This document shows positions 41,471 to 51,248 of a stretch of 64,000 bases of DNA, piece by piece; within the stretch, counting starts at the first letter, position 1; each line of letters begins with the position of its first letter. Origin of the DNA: Oscillospiraceae bacterium (GTDB taxonomy: Bacteria > Bacillota > Clostridia > Oscillospirales > Oscillospiraceae); assembly GCA_015067765.1 (NCBI GenBank), contig SVLV01000002.1:62001-126000 (forward strand), read 5' to 3'. A model generated the notes under the pieces. It was not told the DNA's origin. It saw only the letters and a program-made list of their open reading frames with translations, and did no database searches. Position numbers and translations under genes: made by a program.

Positions 41471-42319
41471 ATGAATCTTTCTCTGAAGCCGGATATGACC
41501 GGTAAGGTAGTTGTTATCACCGGTGGCGCAGGCGTTCTGTGCCGCGAGTTCGCCAAGGCACTGGCCCTGTGCGGTGCCAAGGTTGCTATTTTGAATCGCA
41601 CCCTGTCCAAGGCAGAGGAAGTGGCTGCCGAGATCTGTGCTATGGGCGGCGAGGCTGCTGCCGTGCAGGTGGATGTGACCGATAAGCAGAGCGTAGAGGC
41701 TGCTCACGAGGCAGTTCTGGCCCGCTACGGCAAGTGCGATATCCTCATCAACGGCGCAGGCGGCAACCATCCCCGTGCCACTACCGATCAGGAGTATTTC
41801 TCTGCTGAGGGTCTGGACAATGATACCAAGACCTTCTTTGATCTGGACCAGGATGACATCCAGTTCGTGATGAATCTGAACTTCATCGGCACTCTGCTGC
41901 CGACCCAGGCCTTTGCCCGCGATATGCTGGGCCGCCAGGGCTGCAGCATTCTGAATGTCAGCTCCATGAACGCATTTACTCCCCTGACCAAGATCCCCGC
42001 TTATTCCGGCGCCAAGGCAGCCATCTCCAACTTTACGCAGTGGCTGGCCGTCCACTTCAGCAAGGAGGGCATTCGCGTCAACGCAATTGCTCCCGGTTTC
42101 TTCTCCACCGAGCAGAACAAGAAACTGCTGTGGAATGAGGATGGTACGCCCACTGCCCGTACCGGTAAGATCCTGGCTGCCACCCCCATGGGTCGTTTCG
42201 GCGCTCCTGAGGAACTGCTGGGTGCCCTGATGTTCCTGGCAGATGACAAGGCGTCCTCCTTCGTTACCGGTATTGTCATCCCCGTGGATGGCGGCTTCAG
42301 CGCCTACAGCGGCGTGTAA
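41471..42319 (+). CDS. SDR-family D-mannonate oxidoreductase (fructuronate reductase)-like
   Basis: VVVITGGAGVLCREFAKAL; YSGAKAAISNFTQWLAVHF; resembles Bacillus UxuB/YjmF-type SDRs; uronate context. Confidence 0.82.
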   Translation: MNLSLKPDMTGKVVVITGGAGVLCREFAKALALCGAKVAILNRTLSKAEEVAAEICAMGGEAAAVQVDVTDKQSVEAAHEAVLARYGKCDILINGAGGNHPRATTDQEYFSAEGLDNDTKTFFDLDQDDIQFVMNLNFIGTLLPTQAFARDMLGRQGCSILNVSSMNAFTPLTKIPAYSGAKAAISNFTQWLAVHFSKEGIRVNAIAPGFFSTEQNKKLLWNEDGTPTARTGKILAATPMGRFGAPEELLGALMFLADDKASSFVTGIVIPVDGGFSAYSGV

Positions 42320-42331
42320 GGAGGCCTTTGG

Positions 42332-43606
42332 ATGGAACAGTTTCTCTATTCTCCCCGTGAAGAGGGGTTGACCGCTGAAGAGATCCGCGGCGCGCTGCTG
42401 CAGACTCTGGAGGGCCGTCAGCTGAAGCATGTGCTGATCATTCCTCCGGACTATACCCGTTTCCATTCCAACTCCGGTTTTATCACCAATGTTTATTACC
42501 ACGCACTGACCGATATGGGGTGCGAGGTGGACATCCTTCCTGCCCTGGGCACCCATGTGCCTGTTACGCAGGAGGAGGCCGCCCATATGTTTGGCGACAT
42601 CCCCTATGAGAAGTTCATTCCCCACAACTGGCGCACCGATGTGGTGAAACTGGGCGAGGTGCCCGCCTCCTATCTGGAGGAGATCACCGATGGCCTGTGG
42701 CATGATCCTGTTTCTGTGGAGATCAATCGTCTCGTCATGGATGAGAAGTACGATCTGATCCTGTCCGTGGGTCAGGTGGTGCCCCATGAGGTGATCGGCA
42801 TGGCAAACCATGCCAAGAACCTCTTTGTGGGTGTGGGCGGCAGCGATATGATCAACAAGAGCCATATGGTCGGAGCTGTCTATGGCATGGAGAAGGTGAT
42901 GGGCAAGGACCATGCTCCCGTCCGCAAGATCTTTGATTACGGCATGGAGCACTTCCTGAACCAGCGCCCCATCCTGTTTGTACTGACTGTGACTACGGCA
43001 CCCGGTGGAAACATCAAGACCCACGGCCTGTTTATCGGCGATACCCGCAAGGTGCTGGAAAATGCCATTGAGCTGGCCCAGAAGAAGAATATCGACTTCG
43101 TGGAGACCGGCATCAAGAAGTGCGTGGTTTACCTGAATCCGGAGGAATTCCACAGCACCTGGCTGGGCAATAAGTCTGTGTACCGTACTCGTATGGCCAT
43201 CGCCGATGGCGGCGAGCTGCTGGTACTGGCCCCCGGTGTAGAGCGTTTCGGTGAGGACGATACGGTGGATCTGCTGATCCGCAAGTATGGTTACCGCGGA
43301 CGTGAGTATACGCTGGAGCAGTTTGAAAAGCCGGAGAACCAGGATCTGCGCGATAATATGGGCGCTGCAGCACACCTGATCCACGGCTCTGCCGATGGAC
43401 GCTTTACCATTACCTATGCAGTGAAGGACATCACCAAAGAAGAGGTGGAGGGCGTCGGTTTCCAAGCCGCTGACTATGAGCAGATGGTGCAGCGCTATGA
43501 TCCCGAAAAGCTGCAGCCCGGGTATAACACCATGCCCGATGGCGAAGAGATTTATTATATCCCCAACCCCGCTCTGGGTTTGTGGATCAATAGGGAGAAG
43601 TTCTGA
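42332..43606 (+). CDS. LarA-superfamily (nickel pincer) hydroxyacid racemase/epimerase-like protein
   Basis: PPDYTR, GTHVPVTQEE, VPHEVIGMANHAKNL...KSH; spacing H-x9-K-x15-H matches LarA H174/K184/H200. Confidence 0.85.
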   Translation: MEQFLYSPREEGLTAEEIRGALLQTLEGRQLKHVLIIPPDYTRFHSNSGFITNVYYHALTDMGCEVDILPALGTHVPVTQEEAAHMFGDIPYEKFIPHNWRTDVVKLGEVPASYLEEITDGLWHDPVSVEINRLVMDEKYDLILSVGQVVPHEVIGMANHAKNLFVGVGGSDMINKSHMVGAVYGMEKVMGKDHAPVRKIFDYGMEHFLNQRPILFVLTVTTAPGGNIKTHGLFIGDTRKVLENAIELAQKKNIDFVETGIKKCVVYLNPEEFHSTWLGNKSVYRTRMAIADGGELLVLAPGVERFGEDDTVDLLIRKYGYRGREYTLEQFEKPENQDLRDNMGAAAHLIHGSADGRFTITYAVKDITKEEVEGVGFQAADYEQMVQRYDPEKLQPGYNTMPDGEEIYYIPNPALGLWINREKF

Positions 43607-44985
43607 TGAAAGCTTTTATGAATGAGGAGTTTCTGCTCTCCAATGAGACGGCCAGCCGGCTCTTCCATGAGCATGCAGAGCATTGCCCCATTATCGATTA
43701 CCACAATCATCTGTCCCCGAAGGATATTTTCAACCGTCGCCGCTATGAGAATCTGACTCAGCTGTGGTTGGAGGGTGACCACTATAAGTGGCGCTGCATG
43801 CGTGTGTGCGGTGTGCCAGAGGAGTATGTAACCGGTAATGCGTCCGATTGGGAGAAGTTTGAGCAGTTTGCGACCATCATGCCCCGGCTGATCGGTAGCC
43901 CTGTTTATCACTGGGCGCATTTGGAACTGCAGCGCTACTTCGGTATTCACACGCCTCTGACGGCCGATACCGCCAAGGAAATCTGGGAGAAAACAGCTGA
44001 GCAGCTGAAGGGTGAGGGCTTTGATGCTGTTTCTCTTCTGCAGAAGATGCATGTACAGATCCTCTGTACCACCGACGATCCCGCCGATGATCTGCAGTGG
44101 CATCGTAAGCTGGCAGGGGAGGATGTGGGCTTCCGGACGCTGCCGTCCTTCCGCCCTGACCGTTTCCTGCACATTGATCAGCCGGCATGGTCCACTGCGC
44201 TGCAGCAGTTGAGTGAGCGCTATGGTGCGATCACCGACTGGGCAAGCCTGTTGGAAGCGCTGAAGAAGTCCCTGGATTTCTTCTGCGACAGCGGCTGCCG
44301 TGTGACGGACCACGGTTTCCTGCGTTTCCGCTATGGCACAGGCGATCCTACTGCTGTAATGGAAAAAGCCTTAACAGGTGCTGTGCTGACTGAGGAGGAG
44401 GTGTCTGCCTATCAGGGTGCGCTCCTTCGCTTCCTGGCAGGTGAGTATACTGCTCGCGGCCTGACCATGCAGCTGCATCTGGGACCCATCCGAAACAATT
44501 CTCCGAAACTGTACCAATCCTTTGGCGCGGATGCCGGCGGTGACAGCATTGGTGCTGCCACGGATGCATTCCTGCTGAGTGCCTTTTTGGGCGATCTGGA
44601 GGGTGCAGATCAGCTGCCGAAGACGATCCTGTATAACCTCAATCCGGTGGATAGTGCCATGCTCTCCACCATGGCAGTCAACTTCGCCTCCAACGGTGCC
44701 AAGGTACAGTATGGTGCAGCCTGGTGGCTGTTGGACCATATCCGCGGTATCCGTGAGCAGATGGATCAGCTGCTGGAGACCGGTCTGCTTTCCGGTTCTG
44801 TCGGTATGCTGACGGACTCCCGCGCCTTTACGTCCTTTGTCCGCCATGAATATTTCCGCCGCATCCTTTGCGATAAGCTGGGTGTACTGGTGGAACAGGG
44901 GCAATATCCCTGTGACATGGAGACTTTGGGCAATATGGTGGAGGATATCTGCTGGCGCAATGCAGTGTCCTATTTTGGATTCTAA
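43606..44985 (+). CDS. uxaC: Glucuronate isomerase
   Basis: ASRLFHEHAEHCPIIDYHNHLSPKDI; LCTTDDPADDL; MLTDSRAFTSFVRHEYFRRILCD. Confidence 0.96.
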   Translation: MKAFMNEEFLLSNETASRLFHEHAEHCPIIDYHNHLSPKDIFNRRRYENLTQLWLEGDHYKWRCMRVCGVPEEYVTGNASDWEKFEQFATIMPRLIGSPVYHWAHLELQRYFGIHTPLTADTAKEIWEKTAEQLKGEGFDAVSLLQKMHVQILCTTDDPADDLQWHRKLAGEDVGFRTLPSFRPDRFLHIDQPAWSTALQQLSERYGAITDWASLLEALKKSLDFFCDSGCRVTDHGFLRFRYGTGDPTAVMEKALTGAVLTEEEVSAYQGALLRFLAGEYTARGLTMQLHLGPIRNNSPKLYQSFGADAGGDSIGAATDAFLLSAFLGDLEGADQLPKTILYNLNPVDSAMLSTMAVNFASNGAKVQYGAAWWLLDHIRGIREQMDQLLETGLLSGSVGMLTDSRAFTSFVRHEYFRRILCDKLGVLVEQGQYPCDMETLGNMVEDICWRNAVSYFGF

Positions 44986-45004
44986 GGCCTTAGTTTGACA
45001 TTGT

Positions 45005-45037
45005 AAAACCCCATTCGACATTGTCGAATGGGGTTTT
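45005..45037 (+). terminator. Bidirectional terminator at the end of the uronate operon
   Basis: AAAACCCCATTCGA-CATTG-TCGAATGGGGTTTT. Confidence 0.85.
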
Positions 45038-45039
45038 GA

Positions 45040-45954
45040 TCATTTACTCTGTGATTGCAGATGCTCCAGTAATTCCTGTCGCAAGGTAAGAATCTGTTCC
45101 ACATGATAGTTGGTGATGATGTCCCGCTCTGTGACCGAATCCAATGTGCGGGGATCGCAGATCACGGCACCGTGGGAGATCAGGCGCTGTCGGTTTCGGT
45201 CGTTGAGCCGACCGGGGCGATCCATTTGACTGAGCACCTGCAGATGGGTGACCAACTGCCGTGCGTTCTTTCGATAGGCCTGATAATTGGCCAACTGCTG
45301 CTTCTGCCGGCGGGGGCGCATCAGCAGCTTTTGATTGGCGAATATCTTCAGCTGCCGATCAATGGCATCCACCTTGCCGCTGAGTTTCTTGGTTTCAGGA
45401 AGAATGTCATCGCCGTCGAAGGTCTCTTCCATGAAGCGAAGAATCTCTGAGTCCAGACTCTCCATGGTAGAGGCAATTTGATTGCGGTTATCATAGGGGA
45501 AGATGAGGGTATTGATCAGCATACCTACGCCCAGACCAATGGCAGTATCCCAGATGCGGCCCAATGCATAGGAGACAGGCTCCACCCCCGGGGTGGTGCA
45601 GAGCAGAACCACGATAAAGCTGGGGAGAGACGGGGAATAGCGGATGTGAAGAACATTATATAATGTGATCACAAGAATGATGCCAATGCCTGCGGCAGTC
45701 AGGGAAGGGATCGGCATGGCCAAAAGAAGAATTCCGACCAAGCCGCCAAAGAGAACACCGACGATCTGCGTCAGGCAGGAAGTAAGGGAGTCCTTAAAGG
45801 TGGGCTGAACGGCAGCCATAGCACCCAGCATGGCGAAAATCAGCTTAGAGGACGTGGTGCCATAGGAATTCACGATCATCATTGCGATCACAACGGCAAC
45901 CGCAGTTTTCAGAGTGCGTAATCCGATATGGAGTGCAAATTTTTTGTGTTTCAA
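45040..45954 (-). CDS. Aromatic acid exporter / FUSC-like membrane protein
   Basis: IGLRTLKTAVAVVIAMMIVNSYG...AVQPTFKDSL; N-terminal TM bundle and C-terminal helical domain. Confidence 0.8.
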   Translation of the reverse strand: MKHKKFALHIGLRTLKTAVAVVIAMMIVNSYGTTSSKLIFAMLGAMAAVQPTFKDSLTSCLTQIVGVLFGGLVGILLLAMPIPSLTAAGIGIILVITLYNVLHIRYSPSLPSFIVVLLCTTPGVEPVSYALGRIWDTAIGLGVGMLINTLIFPYDNRNQIASTMESLDSEILRFMEETFDGDDILPETKKLSGKVDAIDRQLKIFANQKLLMRPRRQKQQLANYQAYRKNARQLVTHLQVLSQMDRPGRLNDRNRQRLISHGAVICDPRTLDSVTERDIITNYHVEQILTLRQELLEHLQSQSK

Positions 45955-46152
45955 AGTGAAATCTCCTCTTTTGCATTTTACAAACCGATTCTATCACAAA
46001 TCCAGCTAAAATTCCATAGTGGTGAAATAGATTGTTCAGATGACATCTGTTCTCTGTGACCGTTGGGAATCCATTCCTGCACATAATACGGCCTGCTTGC
46101 ATAGGATTTCATGAGAAGTGTGCCGCTTCTCAATTTTGCAGGAGGTAGGATC

Positions 46153-47013
46153 ATGGCAACCTTTTATAATAGCGCAACACTTTCCTATAACGGGACGATC
46201 ACCAACTCCAATGTGGTCAGCGGAGAACTGGTGGAAGCACTGGCCGTCACCAAGACTGCGACCCGGGATGAGTATGCGCTGGATGAGAACATCGTATATG
46301 TGATCAGTATGGTCAATACCAGCGGAGCAAGTATTTCGGGGCTGACCATCACAGATGATCTGGGTGCCTACACCTTTGGTGCGGGGACCACCACACTGAC
46401 GCCTATGGATTATGTTCCCGATTCTGTTTTGTATTATGCCGACGGTGTGCTGCAGGCAGCTCCGTCAGTAGTAGCTGGTCCTCCGTTGGAGATCAGCGGG
46501 ATCACTGTCCCGGCCAATGGGAGTGCAGTAGTGGTCTATGAGGCGACACCCAACCAGTATGCACCGCGTGGGCTGGAGGGGACGATCGTCAATACTGCCA
46601 CTGTTGCAGGTGAGGATTTGACCAACCCGGTTACGGCAACCGAGACGGTTGCGTCCGCTACCGGACCGAATTTGACCATTAGTAAGGCGCTGTCTCCGGC
46701 TACGGTAACGGAAAACGGTCAGCTGACCTACACCTTCACCATTCAGAACTATGGTAACGCACCCGCAGACACGGAGGATTCCGTTGCACTGCAGGATACC
46801 TTCAATCCGATTCTGGAGGGGCTGACGGTTACCTTCAACGGAGCGGTTTGGACCGAACCGGGGCAGTACACCTATGCCGACACCACCGGCGTCTTTGCTA
46901 CGGTTCCCGGACAGATTACGGTACCTTCCGCCACCTATGCACAGGATCCTGTGACGGGGGCATGGTCTGTAGTGCCTGGTGTGAGTACCCTGGTGGTTAC
47001 GGGAACGGTGTAA
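46153..47013 (+). CDS. DUF11-repeat protein without recognisable signal peptide
   Basis: MATFYNSATLSYNGTITNSNVVSGELVEALAVTKTAT...; two DUF11-like repeats; RBS ggaggt at 46141. Confidence 0.8.
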   Translation: MATFYNSATLSYNGTITNSNVVSGELVEALAVTKTATRDEYALDENIVYVISMVNTSGASISGLTITDDLGAYTFGAGTTTLTPMDYVPDSVLYYADGVLQAAPSVVAGPPLEISGITVPANGSAVVVYEATPNQYAPRGLEGTIVNTATVAGEDLTNPVTATETVASATGPNLTISKALSPATVTENGQLTYTFTIQNYGNAPADTEDSVALQDTFNPILEGLTVTFNGAVWTEPGQYTYADTTGVFATVPGQITVPSATYAQDPVTGAWSVVPGVSTLVVTGTV

Positions 47014-47032
47014 TTGCAGGATTTGTGCACGC

Positions 47033-47071
47033 ATAAAAGAGCCGCCGCTGACCTCGTGTCGGCGGCGGCTG
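47033..47071 (-). terminator. Terminator of the AKR gene
   Basis: AGCCGCCGC(T/C)GAC stem pair followed by CTTTTAT on the minus strand. Confidence 0.75.
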
Positions 47072-47082
47072 TCTTGTATTCG

Positions 47083-48201
47083 TTAAGAGAGAGCCTCCAT
47101 GCAGCGCTGAAGTTCTTCGCGGATGGAGATATGCTGCGGGCAGACCTGTTCGCACTGTCCGCACCGGATGCAGGCATCTGCCATTTTGTGGCCGTGCCGG
47201 GTTACCAGCCAATCCATCTCACCCCGGGCCGACTCCTTGTTGCGATAGAGCGTCAGCAGGTTCATGGAATTAAATGTGCCGGAAATGCCGATATCCACCG
47301 GGCAGACCTTGGCGCAGTAGTTGCAGGTGGTACAGGGGATCAGGGGGATCTTGCGCATGGCTTCCTGTGCCTGCTGGATGGTATCCCGCTGCTTCTGCGT
47401 GAGGCTGCGGAAGTCCTTCATGTAAGAGATGTTGTCCTCCATTTGCTCTACATTGCTCATACCGGACAGGACGGTAATGACCCCGTCCAGATCGGCAGCA
47501 TAGCGGATGGCCCAACTGGCAAGGGAGGCATCCTTGTCGGCAGCACGGAAGATCTCCTGCACAGATTCCGGGGGATTGGCCAGCATACCGCCCTTGACCG
47601 GCTCCATGATCACAACGGAGCAGCCGTGGGCGCGGGCTACCTCATAGCAGGCACGGGATTGAATGGCCGGATTCTCCCAATCCGCGTAATTGATCTGTAG
47701 CTGCACGAATTCCACTTCGGGATGCTTCCTGAGAATATCCTCCAGTTCCTCGGGAGTGGAATGGAAGGAGAAACCGATATGACGGATCAGACCTTCCGCC
47801 TTTTTCTCCCGGACAAAGCTCCACATATCAAATTTGTCAAAGGCTTTGGTGCGCTCGCCGCCCAGATTGTGCAGCAGATAGAAGTCGAAATAACCGGCAC
47901 CGGTCCGCTGCAGGGATTCCTCAAACTGCGCCACAGCATCCTCGCGGGTTTTGCAGTTGGCCCAGGCAGCATTCTTGGTAGCCAGTTGATAGGAGGCTCT
48001 GGGATAACGATCCACCAGTGCCTCGCGGGTGGCCTGCTCACTGCCGTCATAGACCCAAGCCGTATCAAAATAAGTGAAACCGGCAGCCAGGAAACGATCG
48101 ACCATCTCCTTGACCTGTTCCACATCGATCACATTGTCCTTCTTGGGCAGTCGCATCAACCCAAAGCCGAGTTTCTTGATCTCTTCCCCTAAGTATGCCA
48201 T
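47083..48201 (-). CDS. Aldo/keto reductase with C-terminal 4Fe-4S ferredoxin domain
   Basis: LGFGLMRLPKKDN...; CTTCNYCAKVCPVDIGI, CIRCGQCEQVCPQHI. Confidence 0.92.
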   Translation of the reverse strand: MAYLGEEIKKLGFGLMRLPKKDNVIDVEQVKEMVDRFLAAGFTYFDTAWVYDGSEQATREALVDRYPRASYQLATKNAAWANCKTREDAVAQFEESLQRTGAGYFDFYLLHNLGGERTKAFDKFDMWSFVREKKAEGLIRHIGFSFHSTPEELEDILRKHPEVEFVQLQINYADWENPAIQSRACYEVARAHGCSVVIMEPVKGGMLANPPESVQEIFRAADKDASLASWAIRYAADLDGVITVLSGMSNVEQMEDNISYMKDFRSLTQKQRDTIQQAQEAMRKIPLIPCTTCNYCAKVCPVDIGISGTFNSMNLLTLYRNKESARGEMDWLVTRHGHKMADACIRCGQCEQVCPQHISIREELQRCMEALS

Positions 48202-48219
48202 AGAATACCTCCAATCAAT

Positions 48220-49362
48220 TTATGAGATTTGCATGCCGCCCTGAGGACGGATGGAGAGGACATGGCAGCAGCCTTGTCCTAAAAGTGCTTCCATGGTGGA
48301 ACGGAAATCTTCCAGCTGATCCTGCGGAACAAAGGCCTGGATCGTACCGGCAAATCCGCCGCCGTGTACACGGACCGCACCCCGGCCGGCAAGCTGCTTG
48401 CGCGCCACTGTGAGTGCCAGCGCCAACTCTTGGTGGGCAGCGGCGCCGCAGGGTGTGATGTTTTGCAGAAGCTGCCAGGAGGATTGGCCGGATTCATTGG
48501 TCAGATGCAGGAACGCATGAAAATCGTTTTTCTTCAGGGCAAGGGCCTGCAGACGGACGCGACGATTTTCATCAAAGAAGTGGATGCACCGCAGCACCGC
48601 ACGATCTCCGTATTCCTTCCGCAGCTGCGGAAGATGGCGATAGAAGAGTTCCTCCTCCACTTCACGCAGAACCGATTTACCAAAATACCCGGCAACAGCG
48701 GACATTTCCCGGGGAATGGCAGCATACTCATCCGTCAGATCTGCATGATCGGCGCCACTGTCGATGATGCAGAGGCAGTAGCCGGAGGATGCAAAATCAA
48801 AGGGAATCGATTCCACATAGGGCTGATCGGGATGATAGAAATCAAGGAACACCATGCCGCCCACGGAGGAGGCCATCTGATCCATCAAACCACAGGGTTT
48901 TCCGAAATAATGATTCTCTGCCCACTGGCCCATCTGTGCGATTTCTACAGGGGTGCAGCGGGAATCAAAGAACAGCTCATTCATGATGGTGCCCAGCAAT
49001 ACTTCAAACGCGGCGGAGGAACTGAGTCCGGAGCCGGGAAGGACACTGGATTGCACCCGCGCATCAAAGCCTTGCAGGACAGCGCCCCGTTGCGTGAATG
49101 CCTTTGCCATTCCACGCACCAGTGCAGCAGAGGTGTTTCTTTCATTCTCCTGCATGTCAAGAGAGGATAATGATACAGAGAAGGGGGCATAGCCCTGTGA
49201 GTAGATGCGGATCTCATTGGAATCATTGCAGGATACCTGTGCCGTGATTTCCAAATCCACGGCAGCAGCCAACACGCAGCCGCGCTGATGATCGGTATGG
49301 TTACCGGAAAGCTCTGTGCGGCCCGGTGCAGAGAAGAGCAAGGTGTTTTCCTTTACATTCAT
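48220..49362 (-). CDS. galK: Galactokinase
   Basis: SAPGRTELSGNHTDHQRGCVLAAAV; SVLPGSGLSSSAAFEVLLG; VRVHGGGFAGTIQAFVP. Confidence 0.92.
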   Translation of the reverse strand: MNVKENTLLFSAPGRTELSGNHTDHQRGCVLAAAVDLEITAQVSCNDSNEIRIYSQGYAPFSVSLSSLDMQENERNTSAALVRGMAKAFTQRGAVLQGFDARVQSSVLPGSGLSSSAAFEVLLGTIMNELFFDSRCTPVEIAQMGQWAENHYFGKPCGLMDQMASSVGGMVFLDFYHPDQPYVESIPFDFASSGYCLCIIDSGADHADLTDEYAAIPREMSAVAGYFGKSVLREVEEELFYRHLPQLRKEYGDRAVLRCIHFFDENRRVRLQALALKKNDFHAFLHLTNESGQSSWQLLQNITPCGAAAHQELALALTVARKQLAGRGAVRVHGGGFAGTIQAFVPQDQLEDFRSTMEALLGQGCCHVLSIRPQGGMQIS

Positions 49363-49413
49363 AAATGAAGCCTCACATAGAAAGAATCGAAATAATGGGG
49401 TCCTGAACTCAGA

Positions 49414-50547
49414 TCAGGAGGAAATAAAAAAACCAAACAGAAGCAGAATCATTAGTACTGCGATGTTTACAACGGTAAAGAGGAACAGATACCGACCGCG
49501 CTGCTGGGGATAGAGCCGTCCAATTTGCTTATAGGAGATCAAACTGGCCATGGATGCAATCAGCGTGCCAAGGCCGCCCAGATTGGTGCCGATGATGAGG
49601 GCTTCCCAATTTTCAGTGAAGCCGGAAAGGAGAAGTGCTGCCGGGACATTGCTGATCACCTGGCTGGCCAGTATGGCAACTAACTGCTCATGACCCTCCA
49701 GAACACTGGAAAGGAGGGAGCGGAAGGCCTCGATCCGGCCCATGTTTCCGATAAAGACGAAGAAACCGATAAAGGTGCCCAAAAGGGCATAGTCAACACG
49801 AAGGAGAATACTGCGGTCCAAAAGGAGGATCACCAAAGCGACCGCAAGAGCCAGGGGAAGGGGAGGGAGCACCTTGGCAACGCTGAGAAGGCAAAGAAGG
49901 AAGAGCAGTGCATACAACATCAACTGCCGCTTTTCAGAAGAACTCATGGAGGAGTCGGATACCGGACTATAGGTGATCTTTCCGTTTTTAAACAGGAACA
50001 CAGCAGCAAAAAGAACTGCCGCAGAAACGATGGTATAGGGCAGTGTCAACCGAAGAAAATCCGGAAGGGACATGCCGCACTGCGCATAGAGATAGAGATT
50101 TTGGGGATTGCCCATGGGCGTAAGCATACTGCCGAGGTTTGCTGCAACGGTCTGTAGAACCACAACAGGAACAGCCAGAGATTCCTGCCCAGCCAGTCTG
50201 AGAACGATCAAACCGAAGGGAACGAAAGTGATCAGGCCTACATCATTTGTGATCAGCATACTGAACACAAAGGGAAGGAAGATCAGCGTCCACAACAGTG
50301 CCCGTTTTCCACGGATATTCCGCAGCAACCCGTTGCCGATGCGGCTGAATACGCCCAGCTTTTGCAGGCCTGCCATGACGGCCATCAGACTGAAGAGCAG
50401 CAGAAGGGTATCCCAGTCGATATAATCCCAGTAAGCCTGGTCCGGAGGAACGATCAGGGAGGAGACGGCAGCCAATAGTACCGCAACCGTAAGAACAATT
50501 TCCGATTTTAAAAATTTCAAAAAGCTCGAAATACTGTGTGCCATCAT
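49414..50547 (-). CDS. SLC13/ArsB-like (IT superfamily) anion permease
   Basis: Polytopic; WDTLLLLFSLMAVMAGLQKLGVFSRIG; LITNDVGLITFVPFG; GSMLTPMGNPQNLYLY; start near 50547 (track 50697). Confidence 0.85.
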   Translation of the reverse strand: MMAHSISSFLKFLKSEIVLTVAVLLAAVSSLIVPPDQAYWDYIDWDTLLLLFSLMAVMAGLQKLGVFSRIGNGLLRNIRGKRALLWTLIFLPFVFSMLITNDVGLITFVPFGLIVLRLAGQESLAVPVVVLQTVAANLGSMLTPMGNPQNLYLYAQCGMSLPDFLRLTLPYTIVSAAVLFAAVFLFKNGKITYSPVSDSSMSSSEKRQLMLYALLFLLCLLSVAKVLPPLPLALAVALVILLLDRSILLRVDYALLGTFIGFFVFIGNMGRIEAFRSLLSSVLEGHEQLVAILASQVISNVPAALLLSGFTENWEALIIGTNLGGLGTLIASMASLISYKQIGRLYPQQRGRYLFLFTVVNIAVLMILLLFGFFISS

Positions 50548-50683
50548 ATGCCTCACCAATTGTGCAAAATGTATGCAAGAAAGAATCTTATACACAATTA
50601 TTATAGCGGCCGGGAAGAATAATAGCAACCGTTTCCGTATAAAGCAGATGACTTTTGCATATGCTATTGCAGGTGATGAAAGT

Positions 50684-51160
50684 ATGAAAAAACGCACTTG
50701 GAAACTCTATGCCGTCTGGATTCTTCTGACGGAGGCTGTGGGATTCCTCTCCGGTTGGTTGACGCGGGAGGGAACGGAGATCTACAATGCAACGGTCGTG
50801 CAGCCGCCGCTGTCCCCGCCCAGCGAAGTGTTTCCCATTGTTTGGGGAATTTTGTATGCACTGATGGGGATCGGCGCGGCACGAATCTATTCGGAGACGC
50901 CTTCACGGGCGCGCATGCAGGGGCTGCGGCTTTTCTTTCTGCAGCTGGCATTCAACTTTGTATGGAGTCTGATTTTCTTCAATCTGCAGGCATTTTCCTT
51001 TGCCTTCTTTTGGCTGCTCGCCCTGTGGGGCCTGATCATTTGGATGATTCTGACATTCCGGAAAGTGGATCCGCCGGCGGCATGGATGCAGCTTCCGTAT
51101 CTTCTGTGGGTCACCTTTGCCGCCTATCTGAATTTGGGCGTCTGGATGCTGAATCGATGA
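50684..51160 (+). CDS. TspO/MBR family protein
   Basis: PPLSPPSEVFPIVWGILYALMGIGAARIY; five TM; start at ATG 50684. Confidence 0.92.
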   Translation: MKKRTWKLYAVWILLTEAVGFLSGWLTREGTEIYNATVVQPPLSPPSEVFPIVWGILYALMGIGAARIYSETPSRARMQGLRLFFLQLAFNFVWSLIFFNLQAFSFAFFWLLALWGLIIWMILTFRKVDPPAAWMQLPYLLWVTFAAYLNLGVWMLNR

Positions 51161-51172
51161 AGCGACAAACAG

Positions 51173-51212
51173 AAAATCCCCCATGACCAATCGGCCATGG
51201 GGGATTTTGTTT
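51173..51212 (+). terminator. Bidirectional terminator downstream of tspO
   Basis: AAAATCCCCCATG...CCATGGGGGATTTT followed by GTTT. Confidence 0.85.
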
Positions 51213-51248
51213 GAAGGGATATGCTCGGAAGATGCAGAAGAATCGAAA

